A program made the position numbers and the translations under genes. From Glutamicibacter arilaitensis Re117 (GTDB lineage: Bacteria > Actinomycetota > Actinomycetes > Actinomycetales > Micrococcaceae), in the NCBI RefSeq assembly GCF_000197735.1, contig NC_014550.1, positions 3,038,001-3,102,000 of the forward strand: DNA of 64,000 nt, read 5' to 3'. The notes below the pieces were generated by a model. It ran no database searches, was not told the DNA's origin, and was given only the letters and a program-made list of their open reading frames with translations. Positions 1 to 8,536 of the stretch are shown piece after piece. Position 1 is the first letter of the stretch. Every line of letters begins with the position of its first letter.

Positions 1-873
1 GCGTTCGGGATCCACAAACCCAATGAGGTTCGAGAGCACCTGGCTTAGCGGGGCGAAAAAGGCTGGCCAGTTGCGCTTGTCGGCCAGCTTCTCCCAGAGC
101 ACGCGGGTCTGGAACATGCCTGCCGCACCCAGCGCCTCACGCAGGTTCGAATCGCCTATCAGCTGGGTTTCCAATTCGCCGGCGGTGCCGTGCTTGCCCC
201 TGTGCAGCTGTCCGTCGATCACCAGTCCGGCACCGAGGCCCGAACCGATGTAGAGCATCATCAGCGACTGGTTGCTCTGGCCGGCTTCGGCCACCGCCAT
301 CCAGTTCACGTCATTGTCCAGCAGTACTTCAATCCCGTCAGGGAAGGCCCCCGCGAGGTTCGCGCCGGAGGAAGGGAAAATCGGGGTGGGGCGTACGCGC
401 GGATTCCCCTCGCGAAGCACCGGGGCCGACTGGCTGACCGCACCGGCCAGCAGAGGGGATTTGAGTTCGCCGGCTACGCGGGCAACTTCGCGCGCTGCCA
501 TCTGCTCCACTTCGGTTGCACTGGTGTGCGCAGTGAGCGGGTACAGGCGGTCCACCAAGGTCTTGCCGCTCAAATCGGTGGCGCGCATCTGCAGGTATTC
601 GGCCTGCAAGCACAGTGCAAGCAGGTGGCCGAAGCTGCTGTCCAACGCATAGTGCTCGGGCACGCGTCCGCGCTTGGGCTCGTTAGCCCGTTCAATGGAT
701 ACGGCCAGCCCGTTCTCCTGAAGGCGGGAAATGGCCTGCGATGCGGTGGGCTTGGAAATGCCCAGCTCCGCTGCAATCTGAGTACGCGTCGCTGGAGCTT
801 GGCACAGGTAGTCGAATACCCGGATGTCGGTCAGGGTAGCCAGGGCACGAGGCCCCGCAGTGGAATCAGTCAC
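1..873 (-). CDS. ROK-family transcriptional regulator, C-terminus beyond window
   Basis: About 291 codons are visible; the 3' end lies outside the window. I chose the GTG at 873 because an in-frame TGA lies two codons upstream. An N-terminal winged helix (about residues 10-65, with AAELGISKPTASQAISRLQ) is followed by a ROK sugar-kinase-like fold with LLDNDVNWMAVAE and the phosphate loop YIGSGLGAGLVIDGQ. The usual ROK zinc motif CxCGxxGCxE is missing: after GTAGELE comes IGDSNLREALG, with no cysteines. ROK regulators normally bind a sugar or sugar phosphate. This one may have a changed fold or ligand response. Its target is unknown; the dehydrogenase pair beside it on the same strand is a candidate. 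Confidence 0.85.
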   Translation of the reverse strand, partial: MTDSTAGPRALATLTDIRVFDYLCQAPATRTQIAAELGISKPTASQAISRLQENGLAVSIERANEPKRGRVPEHYALDSSFGHLLALCLQAEYLQMRATDLSGKTLVDRLYPLTAHTSATEVEQMAAREVARVAGELKSPLLAGAVSQSAPVLREGNPRVRPTPIFPSSGANLAGAFPDGIEVLLDNDVNWMAVAEAGQSNQSLMMLYIGSGLGAGLVIDGQLHRGKHGTAGELETQLIGDSNLREALGAAGMFQTRVLWEKLADKRNWPAFFAPLSQVLSNLIGFVDPER

Positions 874-905
874 TGCTCAACTCTACTGTCTTTCCGCCCT
901 TTTCT

Positions 906-2003
906 TCAGGCCAAAAGCACCTGGCGCACCGAACGGCCTTCCGCCAACTCATCCAGCGCCTGATTGATTTCAGCCAGCGCTCTGGTCTTCACGAGCTTTT
1001 CCAGTGGAAGCTTGCCTTCACACCAAAGCTGCTCATAGCAGGGAATGTCCCGCGCCGGCAAGGCCGAACCCATATAGCTGCCGATCACCGTACGCGCCCC
1101 CGCGGTCAGCGCCAATGGCTCGATGCTGCTCATCGCCCCGGGAGCTGGCAACCCCACGGTCACCACGGTGGACCCCACGGCACTGACCTGCATTGCGGTT
1201 TCGAAGGCCCGCGGGTGACCGGCTGCTTCGATGACAATCTGCGCGGTGCGTCCTTCTGCTTGCTGCGGGGTGCAGGCATCATCGGCGCCAAGTTCCCTGG
1301 CGATGGCCAGTTTTTCTTCATTGGCGTCGATTGCCAAGATCTTCCCGGTGGTTCGCTGTCCCGCAGCTACCAGCAAGGCGGCCATGCCCACTCCACCAAG
1401 GCCAACGATGGCAATGTCCTGGTCACCGGTTGCCTTCGCGGCGTTGCGCAACGCTCCTCCTCCGGTCAGCACGGCACAGCCCAGCACGGCCGCTACCGGA
1501 GCAGGAACGTCTGCTCCTACCGGGATGAGGCTGCGCGCATCCATCACCGCATGGCTGGCAAAGGCGGAAACACCGAGGTGGTGGTGCACCGGGGTTCCGT
1601 CCAGAAACAGCCGGCGAGCGCCACCTAGCAGTGTGCCCTCGGCATTGGACTGGCTTCCGGCGCTGCACGGCAGCTTGCCGCCGGTGGCGCAGGCATCGCA
1701 TTTTTCGCAGCGCGGCAGGAAGACGGAGATCACCTGCTGGCCGATTGCCAGATCCACGCCCCGGCCCACCTGTTCAACGATCCCGGCTGATTCGTGGCCC
1801 AGAACCATCGGCAGGGGCCGCGGACGGTTCCCGTCGATGACCGACAGGTCAGAATGGCACAGGCCAGCGGCGGTGATGCGAACCAGCACTTCGCCAGGCC
1901 CGGGTTCCTCCAGCTGCAGCTGGCGGATCACCAGCGGCTGGTGCTCGGCGTAGGGTTTCTGGTTCTGTGCGTGCTCAAGCACTGCGGCTTGGATCTGGCG
2001 CAT
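906..2003 (-). CDS. Zinc-dependent alcohol dehydrogenase (MDR superfamily)
   Basis: This 365-residue protein carries the complete zinc ADH signature. Catalytic zinc ligands C49 (GLCHSD) and H70-E71 (GHESAG) are present, and structural zinc cysteines C99, C102, C105 and C113 have canonical spacing. A Rossmann NAD(P)-binding segment (VGLGGVGMAALLVA) starts near residue 200. The expected reaction is reversible oxidation of an alcohol to an aldehyde. It starts 2 bases after the stop of the hydroxyacid dehydrogenase gene and is almost certainly cotranscribed with it. The pairing suggests consecutive oxidation steps on a small hydroxylated compound, but the substrate cannot be read from sequence. 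Confidence 0.9.
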   Translation of the reverse strand: MRQIQAAVLEHAQNQKPYAEHQPLVIRQLQLEEPGPGEVLVRITAAGLCHSDLSVIDGNRPRPLPMVLGHESAGIVEQVGRGVDLAIGQQVISVFLPRCEKCDACATGGKLPCSAGSQSNAEGTLLGGARRLFLDGTPVHHHLGVSAFASHAVMDARSLIPVGADVPAPVAAVLGCAVLTGGGALRNAAKATGDQDIAIVGLGGVGMAALLVAAGQRTTGKILAIDANEEKLAIARELGADDACTPQQAEGRTAQIVIEAAGHPRAFETAMQVSAVGSTVVTVGLPAPGAMSSIEPLALTAGARTVIGSYMGSALPARDIPCYEQLWCEGKLPLEKLVKTRALAEINQALDELAEGRSVRQVLLA

Positions 2004-2005
2004 GA

Positions 2006-2950
2006 TCAGCTCGCAGCGCTCGGAGCGGACTCGGTTTCCTTCGGGTTCCAGCCGCGCACCACGCCATCTGGCAACAGGTTCTTCACGATCAGCGAGCAGT
2101 CCTTATCCCCCAGCCCTTGGCTGATCAGCTCGTCGAAGTGCTCGCGAGCCAAGCTGGCTGCTGGCAGCTGCACCCCGGTGCTTTGCCCGGCATCCAGTGC
2201 CAGTCCGATGTCCTTGCGGGCAAGATCGGTGCGGAAGGTTGCCTCGAAGTTGTTGTTCGCCGCCGCAGTGTCGATGATGCCGGGCACCGGGTACCAGGTC
2301 TGCTGCGCCCAGGAGCGTCCCGAGGATACCGAGGCGATCTGCCAGAACACCTCGGGGTCCAGGCCCAGTGCTTCAGCCAGCTGGGAGCCTTCGGCGCTGG
2401 CCATCAGGTCGATGAACAGCATCATGTTGTTGCAGATCTTGGCGGCGATGCCCATGGAGGGGCCCCCGGCAACGATGGTCTTGCCGCTCATCGGTGCGAT
2501 GAATTCGGTGGCCCGTTCCATCAGCTCCGGTGCTCCGCCGAGCATGAAGGCCAGGGTTCCAGCTGCGGCACCGGAGATGCCGCCGGAGACCGGGGCGTCG
2601 ATGAAGTTCAGTCCGCGTTCTTGGGAACCTGCGTGGATGGCCCGGGAGGTTTCGATGTCCACGGTGGAGGAATCTGCCAGCAGCATGTGGTTGGTCGCGT
2701 TGGCCCAGATTCCGTCGTCGGCTTCATAGACCGAACGCACGTGCTCGCCCTTGGGCAGCATGGTGAACACTGCATCGGCCTGGTCCATGGCTTCGGCGAT
2801 CGAGCCGGCAATCTGCACCCCGCCGGTTGCTGCAGCCTTGCAGGCTTCTGCGTCCAGGTCGTAGCCGCGCACGGTGTGCCCGGCGGCCACCAGGTTCGCG
2901 GTCATCGGTCCGCCCATGTTGCCTAGGCCAATCCATGCGTACGTGCTCAT
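2006..2950 (-). CDS. 3-hydroxyisobutyrate/tartronate-semialdehyde family NAD(P)-dependent dehydrogenase
   Basis: This 314-residue member of the beta-hydroxyacid dehydrogenase family starts at the ATG at 2950, preceded by GAGGGG eight bases upstream. A longer reading from 2965 lacks a ribosome site. Visible are the dinucleotide loop IGLGNMGGPM (residues 7-16), the substrate loop DAPVSGGISGAAAG (119-131) and the catalytic lysine K171 with N174/N175 (GIAAKICNNMM). The family reduces or oxidises 3-hydroxyacids such as 3-hydroxyisobutyrate or D-glycerate/tartronate semialdehyde; I cannot tell which applies here. It is the first gene of a two-gene operon with the alcohol dehydrogenase, divergent from a LysR gene. 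Confidence 0.88.
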   Translation of the reverse strand: MSTYAWIGLGNMGGPMTANLVAAGHTVRGYDLDAEACKAAATGGVQIAGSIAEAMDQADAVFTMLPKGEHVRSVYEADDGIWANATNHMLLADSSTVDIETSRAIHAGSQERGLNFIDAPVSGGISGAAAGTLAFMLGGAPELMERATEFIAPMSGKTIVAGGPSMGIAAKICNNMMLFIDLMASAEGSQLAEALGLDPEVFWQIASVSSGRSWAQQTWYPVPGIIDTAAANNNFEATFRTDLARKDIGLALDAGQSTGVQLPAASLAREHFDELISQGLGDKDCSLIVKNLLPDGVVRGWNPKETESAPSAAS

Positions 2951-3050
2951 GTGCACACCCCTCATCGTTGAGTATTGTCCTTCTCAGGCCAGCGTAGGGT
3001 GCCCGGCGCGGCAGACTCAATGCACTTCGGCACGCTAATTGCGCAGGGCT

Positions 3051-3070
3051 AGTGTGCGCTAGCGCACACT
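3051..3070. promoter_or_regulatory. 20-base perfect palindrome, probable LysR operator
   Basis: The sequence AGTGTGCGCTAGCGCACACT is its own reverse complement. It sits between the divergent LysR gene (ATG 3092) and the dehydrogenase operon (ATG 2950). LysR proteins usually bind an interrupted dyad of the T-N11-A type upstream of a divergent target, and this fits position and symmetry. Binding itself is inferred. Confidence 0.65.
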
Positions 3071-3091
3071 GCTCATGGCAGACTGTGTTCT

Positions 3092-4021
3092 ATGGAGCGC
3101 CAGATCGATTACCGCCATCTCGAATCCCTCATAGCCTTGCTGACTGTTGCACGCTTGGGCCGCTACACCGCTGCGGCGAATGTCCTCGGGGTGAACCACT
3201 CGACCATTTCCCGGCGCATCGATGCGCTGCAAAAAGCCATGGGAGGCCACCTGCTCACGCGCTCCCCCAATGGCTGGGAACTGACCGATCTGGGCCGGCG
3301 GGCCATGGCCAGCGCCGAAGCGATCGAACAGGCAGTAGAAGCCATTGGCTCGGAGAAAGACACCGGTGGCCTGGCCGGCCACGTGCGCATCGCTGCCCCC
3401 GATGCCTTCAGTGCCCACTTGGCGGCTCCGGCTTTGGCCAAGTTGCAGGCGAAGCATCCGCAGCTGGTGTTCGAGATCGTTTCGGAAACCACCCGTGCCC
3501 GGCAGACGCGTACCGGCATGGATCTGGAAATCGTCATTGGCGAGCCCAATGTCCGCAAGGCCGCCTCTACGAAACTCATGGATTACGAGTTGCGGCTTTA
3601 TGCCACAGCCGAATACCTCGAAGCCCACGGCACGCGAGTTGCGCTTGAGGACCTGGCCGGGCACCGCCTGAACTACTACATCGACACCGCGTTGACGGTG
3701 GACAAGCTCGATGAGGCCACCAGCGTCTTGCCCCCGATCCAACGCGCGATCTCGTCAACGAGCATCGCGGTGCAATATGCGGCCACCATGAACCATGCAG
3801 GCATCGGGTTGCTCCCCACGTTCCTCTCGGAACATTACCCGAATATGATTCCGGTGCTCCATGACCAGTTCACCTACCACTCCGAATACTGGCTGGTGGG
3901 CAGGGAAGAAGCTTTGCGCAGCCGCGCCGTGCAGGAAACTGTGCGTGCGTTGAACGACGCGGCCACTACAGGCGACTGGTTCATCCCGCCTTTCCCGGCG
4001 TATGACCTGTCCCGAGGCTAG
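3092..4021 (+). CDS. LysR-family transcriptional regulator
   Basis: The 309-residue protein has the standard LysR layout. A winged helix-turn-helix lies near residues 8-65 (ARLGRYTAAANVLGVNHSTI then SRRIDALQ), with a linker helix and a periplasmic-binding-protein-like effector domain from about residue 95. It is transcribed away from the dehydrogenase operon and shares an intergenic region with it that contains a perfect 20-base palindrome. The likely role is control of that operon in response to a small acid or alcohol and autoregulation. The start lacks a strong Shine-Dalgarno sequence, but the homology begins right at MERQIDYRHLES, so the start is reliable. Confidence 0.9.
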   Translation: MERQIDYRHLESLIALLTVARLGRYTAAANVLGVNHSTISRRIDALQKAMGGHLLTRSPNGWELTDLGRRAMASAEAIEQAVEAIGSEKDTGGLAGHVRIAAPDAFSAHLAAPALAKLQAKHPQLVFEIVSETTRARQTRTGMDLEIVIGEPNVRKAASTKLMDYELRLYATAEYLEAHGTRVALEDLAGHRLNYYIDTALTVDKLDEATSVLPPIQRAISSTSIAVQYAATMNHAGIGLLPTFLSEHYPNMIPVLHDQFTYHSEYWLVGREEALRSRAVQETVRALNDAATTGDWFIPPFPAYDLSRG

Positions 4022-4028
4022 GTGCCAT

Positions 4029-4580
4029 TCACCTCAGCCAGGACGGCTCCCAGTCCACGATGGCCTGGCACATTTGCGCCACCGGCTGAGCGCTGTCCAG
4101 GCGGAGCACCGGACGCTCTTCTGTCTTCAGCCACTTCTCATGCCCGGCACGGCTGCGTCCGCTGAATTCCGGGTCGTCGTAGCCACCGGCCCAAACCATG
4201 AACTCGCCCATGGCTCCGGGTTCCAAATAATCTCTGGACAAGCGCAGCGTCTCGCGCTCTGCAAGCCGGCGCATGCGCACTTCGGGATCCAATGTCAGGA
4301 AAACGAAAGCGTCGACGTGGGCCAGTACGTCGTCTCCCCAGCCCTGGATTGATCCGGACAGCACCCAGGCCTTGCGCGGAACAAAGACCTCATTCATGAG
4401 CCTGCTCCGGTCAGCTGGCGCACGCTGCTTGGAGTAGGGAGGATCGGTCGGGATCCAGAAGTAGTCATCGCTATCGGCATGCGGCACCGACCAGGCGTCG
4501 GCAACGGCACGCGCGAGGGTGGTGGTGCCGCTCCCGCTGGCACCGAAGATCTGCAGTCGGCATGGTTGCATCGCCGGCAC
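4029..4580 (-). CDS. P-loop nucleoside/shikimate-kinase-like protein (topology-modulation type)
   Basis: The 183-residue protein opens with a Walker A motif, IFGASGSGTTT (residues 11-21), and an adjacent acidic HADSDDYFW segment. This is the arrangement of small adenylate-kinase-like ATPases annotated as DNA topology modulation proteins. A lid-like segment (MRRLAERETLRL) precedes the C-terminal half. The substrate is unknown. Start choice is ambiguous: AGGAGG lies 4 bases before the GTG at 4580 and 13 bases before an in-frame ATG at 4571. It converges on the LysR gene with only 7 bases between stops. Confidence 0.75.
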   Translation of the reverse strand: MPAMQPCRLQIFGASGSGTTTLARAVADAWSVPHADSDDYFWIPTDPPYSKQRAPADRSRLMNEVFVPRKAWVLSGSIQGWGDDVLAHVDAFVFLTLDPEVRMRRLAERETLRLSRDYLEPGAMGEFMVWAGGYDDPEFSGRSRAGHEKWLKTEERPVLRLDSAQPVAQMCQAIVDWEPSWLR

Positions 4581-4752
4581 TCTCCCTCCTCGCTTCGCAG
4601 GCCAGGCATCGACCCCATGCCACCGGAAGCAAATGGTCGATGGCCTCCCCTGCTGCTTAGAAGGATTCTACCTGCAGTGCGCGGTGTACATGTTGCAAGG
4701 ACGCCACCGTCCTGGGCGAACGCGCCCTGCTGCGCGCGAAGGGCGCACGCCG

Positions 4753-4783
4753 AAGGCCGGCTCCGGACCACGGAGCCGGCCTT
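4753..4783 (-). terminator. Hairpin terminator after the MHS transporter gene
   Basis: A perfect 13-bp stem (4753-4765 with 4771-4783) encloses a 5-base loop, 24 bases past the stop of the transporter gene on the minus strand. No U-tract follows, as is common for high-GC actinobacterial terminators. Confidence 0.7.
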
Positions 4784-4806
4784 GGCGTTGCCGGGAAGCC
4801 CTGCGG

Positions 4807-6186
4807 CTACTTCCGGACCTTCAGCCTGTTGGCAACGGCTGCCTCGCCGCTGGTGGCCAAACGGTCGGCCTCGTCGATGGCTCCCAGGTCAACGCCCTTG
4901 GTTTCCTTCATGAAGTACACGGCCACCAGGGTGACCAGCGCGGCGAACACGATGTAGCCGGCCACTGGAACCCAGGATCCGTAGACCTTGAGCAGGAAGG
5001 TGGCGATGATCGGAGCCATCGAACCGGCCACGATCGAGGTGACCTGGTAGCCCAGCGAGACACCGGAGTAGCGCATGCGCGTCGGGAACATCTCTGCCAT
5101 GATGGCCGGCTGTCCGGCGTACATCAGGCCGTGGACGAACAGTCCCAGCATGATGGTGGCCAGGATGACGGCATCGTTGCCGGTGTTGAATATCGGGAAG
5201 GCCGCCACGCCCCATACGGCCATGAGCACCACGCCCGTGGCGTAAACCGGACGGCGTCCGCGGCTGTCTGTGAAGCGCCCGATGATTGGAACCATGATGG
5301 CGTGGAAGACGTGTGCAATGAGCATCAGGCCCAGGATGGTGGAGGTGTCCATCTTCAGCTGGGTGGCCATGTAGGTGATGGAGAAGGTCACCACCATGTA
5401 GTACATGATGTTCTCGCCAAAGCGCAGGCCCATCGCGGTGAACACGCCGCGTGGATAGCGCTTGAAGACTTCGCCTACGCCGTATCCGGCAGCGGCATTC
5501 TGCTCCAGCTCGGCCTTGGCTTCCTTGAAGATCGGTGCATCAGAAACCCGGGTGCGGATATAGTAGCCAACCACCACAATGACCACCGAGAGCCAGAAGC
5601 CGATGCGCCAGCCCCAGGCCAGGAAGGCAGCGTCGCTGAGCGTCGCCGAAAGCTCCAGCAGCACCACGGTGGCCAGCAGGTTGCCCACCGGCACTGCTGC
5701 CTGCGGCCAGGAAGACCAGAATCCGCGTTCCTTGTTTGGTGCGTGCTCTGCAACCAGCAGCACCGCGCCGCCCCATTCCCCGCCTACCGCGAAGCCCTGG
5801 GCGAAGCGCAGCACGATCAGCAGCACCGGCGCGGCGTAGCCGATGGAGTCGAAGGTGGGCAGGCAGCCCATCAGGAACGTCGTTGCGCCAACGAGAACGA
5901 TGGCAACCTGCAATAGGTGCTTGCGTCCGTACTTGTCACCGAAGTGGCCGAAGACGATGCCGCCGATCGGGCGGGCGATGAATCCGACCGCGTAGGTCAG
6001 GAAGGCCTTGATGATGTTATCCAGATCGTTGCCCGTATCCGGGAAGAAGATCTTGTTGAAGACCAGCGTCGCCGCCGTCGCGTAGAGGAAGAATTCATAC
6101 CATTCGACGACGGTGCCAGCCATGGAGGCTGCTACGACCCGGCGCAACCCCTTGCGCTCGGCCTTCGATGACGTTTCGCTTGCCAC
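4807..6186 (-). CDS. MFS transporter, metabolite:H+ symporter (MHS) family
   Basis: This 459-residue, twelve-helix transporter starts with the MHS hallmark GTVVEWYEFFLYATAATLVF (residues 24-43). It also has the loop 2-3 motif GHFGDKYGRK and a repeat of that motif after helix 8 (GRFTDSRGRRP). MHS proteins (ProP, ShiA, KgtP relatives) import organic acids, betaines or aromatic acids with protons. The substrate is not identifiable. A hairpin terminator lies downstream and a 170-base promoter region separates it from the divergent CHY zinc-finger gene. Confidence 0.9.
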   Translation of the reverse strand: MASETSSKAERKGLRRVVAASMAGTVVEWYEFFLYATAATLVFNKIFFPDTGNDLDNIIKAFLTYAVGFIARPIGGIVFGHFGDKYGRKHLLQVAIVLVGATTFLMGCLPTFDSIGYAAPVLLIVLRFAQGFAVGGEWGGAVLLVAEHAPNKERGFWSSWPQAAVPVGNLLATVVLLELSATLSDAAFLAWGWRIGFWLSVVIVVVGYYIRTRVSDAPIFKEAKAELEQNAAAGYGVGEVFKRYPRGVFTAMGLRFGENIMYYMVVTFSITYMATQLKMDTSTILGLMLIAHVFHAIMVPIIGRFTDSRGRRPVYATGVVLMAVWGVAAFPIFNTGNDAVILATIMLGLFVHGLMYAGQPAIMAEMFPTRMRYSGVSLGYQVTSIVAGSMAPIIATFLLKVYGSWVPVAGYIVFAALVTLVAVYFMKETKGVDLGAIDEADRLATSGEAAVANRLKVRK

Positions 6187-6357
6187 TGTGCGTTCCTTCC
6201 GCCCACGCCAGTACCCCCTTTGGAACCAGCTTCATCAGCGAGTATGGCCTAGATCACATCGCGAAAGATAGGCGAAACGAGGCATAGTGGGACATGGATT
6301 GTGCACATTCGGCGTGCATATTTGCACACCCGGTCACGGTTATCTGAAAGGATCCAT

Positions 6358-6711
6358 ATGAAGAAATGGGGAAATCCGGCGCACCCTGCAGCATTGCGAG
6401 GCGTGCGCATGGATGGGCAAACTCGGTGCGCCCACTACCACTCGCTCTTCGATGTGATCGCGCTGAAGCACGATTGCTGCGCGACCTTCTACCCCTGCCA
6501 CCTTTGCCATGCCGAGCTCGCCGATCACCAGGCAGAGCCGTGGCCGGCAGACAGGTTCGATGAACCGGCGGTACTCTGCGGAGTCTGCAGCACGCAGCTG
6601 AGCCCCGCAGAATATCTGGAAACCAGTTCCTGCCCGAACTGCCAGGCACTGTTCAATCCGGGCTGCAAACTGCATCTGGACTTGTACTTCGAGATGAAGT
6701 CAGCCGCCTAG
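6358..6711 (+). CDS. CHY zinc-finger protein
   Basis: This 117-residue protein matches the CHY zinc-finger family. It has RCAHYHSLFDVIALKHDCC, FYPCHLCHAE, LCGVCSTQL and SCPNCQALFNPGC, which together supply many Cys/His ligands for about three zinc ions. I start it at the ATG at 6358, which has AAAGGA six bases upstream. The longer reading from 6301 has no ribosome site. Bacterial CHY proteins are small and cytosolic with no proven function; eukaryotic relatives occur in ubiquitin ligases. Its stop overlaps the convergent universal stress protein gene by 4 bases. Confidence 0.85.
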   Translation: MKKWGNPAHPAALRGVRMDGQTRCAHYHSLFDVIALKHDCCATFYPCHLCHAELADHQAEPWPADRFDEPAVLCGVCSTQLSPAEYLETSSCPNCQALFNPGCKLHLDLYFEMKSAA

Positions 6712-7157
6712 TCCCAGGGCAGTTCGTTTTCTTCGGAAGGTTGCTGTGGAATCACCAGGACCGGGCGGTGCTGCTTATGGGCCAGCGCCACGGCGATTGA
6801 TCCCTCGACCAGCTGAGCCATCTTATTGCGGATCCCCGGACGCCGGGTGCCCACGACGATCATCTGCGCATCGAGCTGTTCGGCAACGGCAGCGAGCACC
6901 TTGGCCGGGTCGCCGGCCACCGTGTAGCTTTCAAGCTCGACACCGGTAACCACCGAGTTGATTTCCCAGGCGAGTTCCTCGGAGAGCGGAGCAGCCGAAG
7001 CCAGCAGGTTTCCTTCGGCAAGCTTGTCGGTGACGAAACGTCCGGAGTCGGCATGGATGCACACCAATTTCGCATCCAGGCCGCGCGCCAGCGAAGCCGC
7101 CGCGGCCAATACTGCCGGGGACATCCCCGGCTCCACGCCCATGACCATGATGCTCAT
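6708..7157 (-). CDS. Universal stress protein (UspA family)
   Basis: The 149-residue, single-domain Usp protein has the ATP-binding pattern near its C-terminus: VVGTRRPGIRNKMAQLVEGS matches G-x2-G-x9-G-S, which is typical of ATP-binding members. An HADSGRFV segment sits where Usp proteins contact the ribose. It is cytosolic and expected to be induced by starvation or growth arrest. The adjacent flavoprotein gene lies 47 bases upstream on the same strand, so they may share a transcript. Confidence 0.88.
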   Translation of the reverse strand: MSIMVMGVEPGMSPAVLAAAASLARGLDAKLVCIHADSGRFVTDKLAEGNLLASAAPLSEELAWEINSVVTGVELESYTVAGDPAKVLAAVAEQLDAQMIVVGTRRPGIRNKMAQLVEGSIAVALAHKQHRPVLVIPQQPSEENELPWD

Positions 7158-7204
7158 CAGCTATTCCTACTTTCTTGGAGGGTCACTTGCTGCTTAGTAA
7201 AATC

Positions 7205-8416
7205 CTATAAATCACCGAGGTCGATATCCGGATCCGCCAGCGAGGCGGCTGGCACCGTCTTGCCCACCAGCTCACGCAGGCGATCATTGACGTCCCAGAT
7301 ATTCACATTTGCCGCCGCGGTGATCTTCTCGCCATCTTGCCAGAACAACAAGAATTCTCCGCTTTCCATGCTGCCGCGGACTGCCGAGACGTCATCTGGG
7401 GAATTATGCCCCACATATTCCATTCCCAGATCGAATTGGTCCGTGAAGAAATACGGCAACCAGTCATAGGATGCGTCGGCACCGGTGAGCGTCGCGGCCG
7501 CCAGCTTGCCCTGGCGGATCGCGTTGTCCCAGTGCTCCACGCGCAATTGGGCGCGCAGCTTGGTATTGAACGCCTGGGCGATATCCCCGATGGCCAGAAT
7601 CTTGGAGTTGCTGCTGCGCAGCGACGCATCGACCACCACCCCGTGATCCACTTCCAGCCCGGCCGTCTCGGCCAGTTGCAGATTGGGTTTGGCACCAATA
7701 GCCAGCAGCACCACATCGGCACGCGATGAGCCGGCATCCGAAAGCACTTGCAGGTGCCCGTCGACCTGCTCGATGCCCTGCACGCGTGCGGTGCGCACAT
7801 CCACTCCATTGGACTGGTGCAGCTCCAGCAGGTGGTTCCCGAAGCGTTCTCCGAAGACCTTGGCCAACGGCACCTCGGACGGTGAATAGACGGTGACCCG
7901 GGCTCCGCGTTGGCGGGCTGTGGCGGCCACTTCCATACCGATCCAGCCCGAGCCGACCACGGCCACTTGGGCGCCCTCGACCAGTTTTTCGCGCAGCGAC
8001 TGGGCATCTTCCAGCGTGCGCAGCACATGCACCCCGGGCAGGTCATAACCGGGCATTGGCGAGTCCCCGCCCACGCTGGCCCGCGAACCGGTGGCCAGCA
8101 CCAGTTGCCCGTAATCCACGGCGGTGCCATCGGCCAGCATCACCTGCTGCTTGCCGGTCTCCACGCTGATTGCGGCGGTTCCCAGCCGGAGGGTGACCTC
8201 CTGCGCTGCGTACCACTGCGCGTCATGCACGGTGAAGTCTTCTGGCTTGTCATTGCCCTGCAAGAAGCCCTTGGACAGGGGCGGACGCTCATAGGGCAGG
8301 TGCGATTCCTCGCCAATCAGGGTGATCGGGCCGGCATGTCCCCGCTCGCGTAGTGCTGCCACCGTACTGGCGGCGGCAAGCCCGGCACCAACGATGACTA
8401 TCGACTCCTGGTCCAT
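7205..8416 (-). CDS. FAD-dependent ferredoxin/rubredoxin reductase-like oxidoreductase
   Basis: This 403-residue protein starts at the ATG at 8416 (GAGGGG eight bases upstream). It has an N-terminal FAD Rossmann loop (IVIVGAGLAAASTVAALRER), a central NAD(P)H loop (VAVVGSGWIGMEVAATARQ) and the second FAD contact ILAIGDIAQAFN. A C-terminal reductase domain of the BphA4/PdR type begins near residue 320. Such proteins pass electrons from NAD(P)H to a ferredoxin of an oxygenase or P450. No ferredoxin or oxygenase gene is adjacent, so the partner is unknown. Confidence 0.88.
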   Translation of the reverse strand: MDQESIVIVGAGLAAASTVAALRERGHAGPITLIGEESHLPYERPPLSKGFLQGNDKPEDFTVHDAQWYAAQEVTLRLGTAAISVETGKQQVMLADGTAVDYGQLVLATGSRASVGGDSPMPGYDLPGVHVLRTLEDAQSLREKLVEGAQVAVVGSGWIGMEVAATARQRGARVTVYSPSEVPLAKVFGERFGNHLLELHQSNGVDVRTARVQGIEQVDGHLQVLSDAGSSRADVVLLAIGAKPNLQLAETAGLEVDHGVVVDASLRSSNSKILAIGDIAQAFNTKLRAQLRVEHWDNAIRQGKLAAATLTGADASYDWLPYFFTDQFDLGMEYVGHNSPDDVSAVRGSMESGEFLLFWQDGEKITAAANVNIWDVNDRLRELVGKTVPAASLADPDIDLGDL

Positions 8417-8536
8417 GGAACAACCCCTCTGCTTCCCGCCGCGGTGACGGCCCGCGGCCAGTGGATAGTGCTTGTCACCTTGATCCTCACACCCCGATGC
8501 CCTGCTTGGCAAGGCAGCGGGGGTCAGGTCCCGGAC

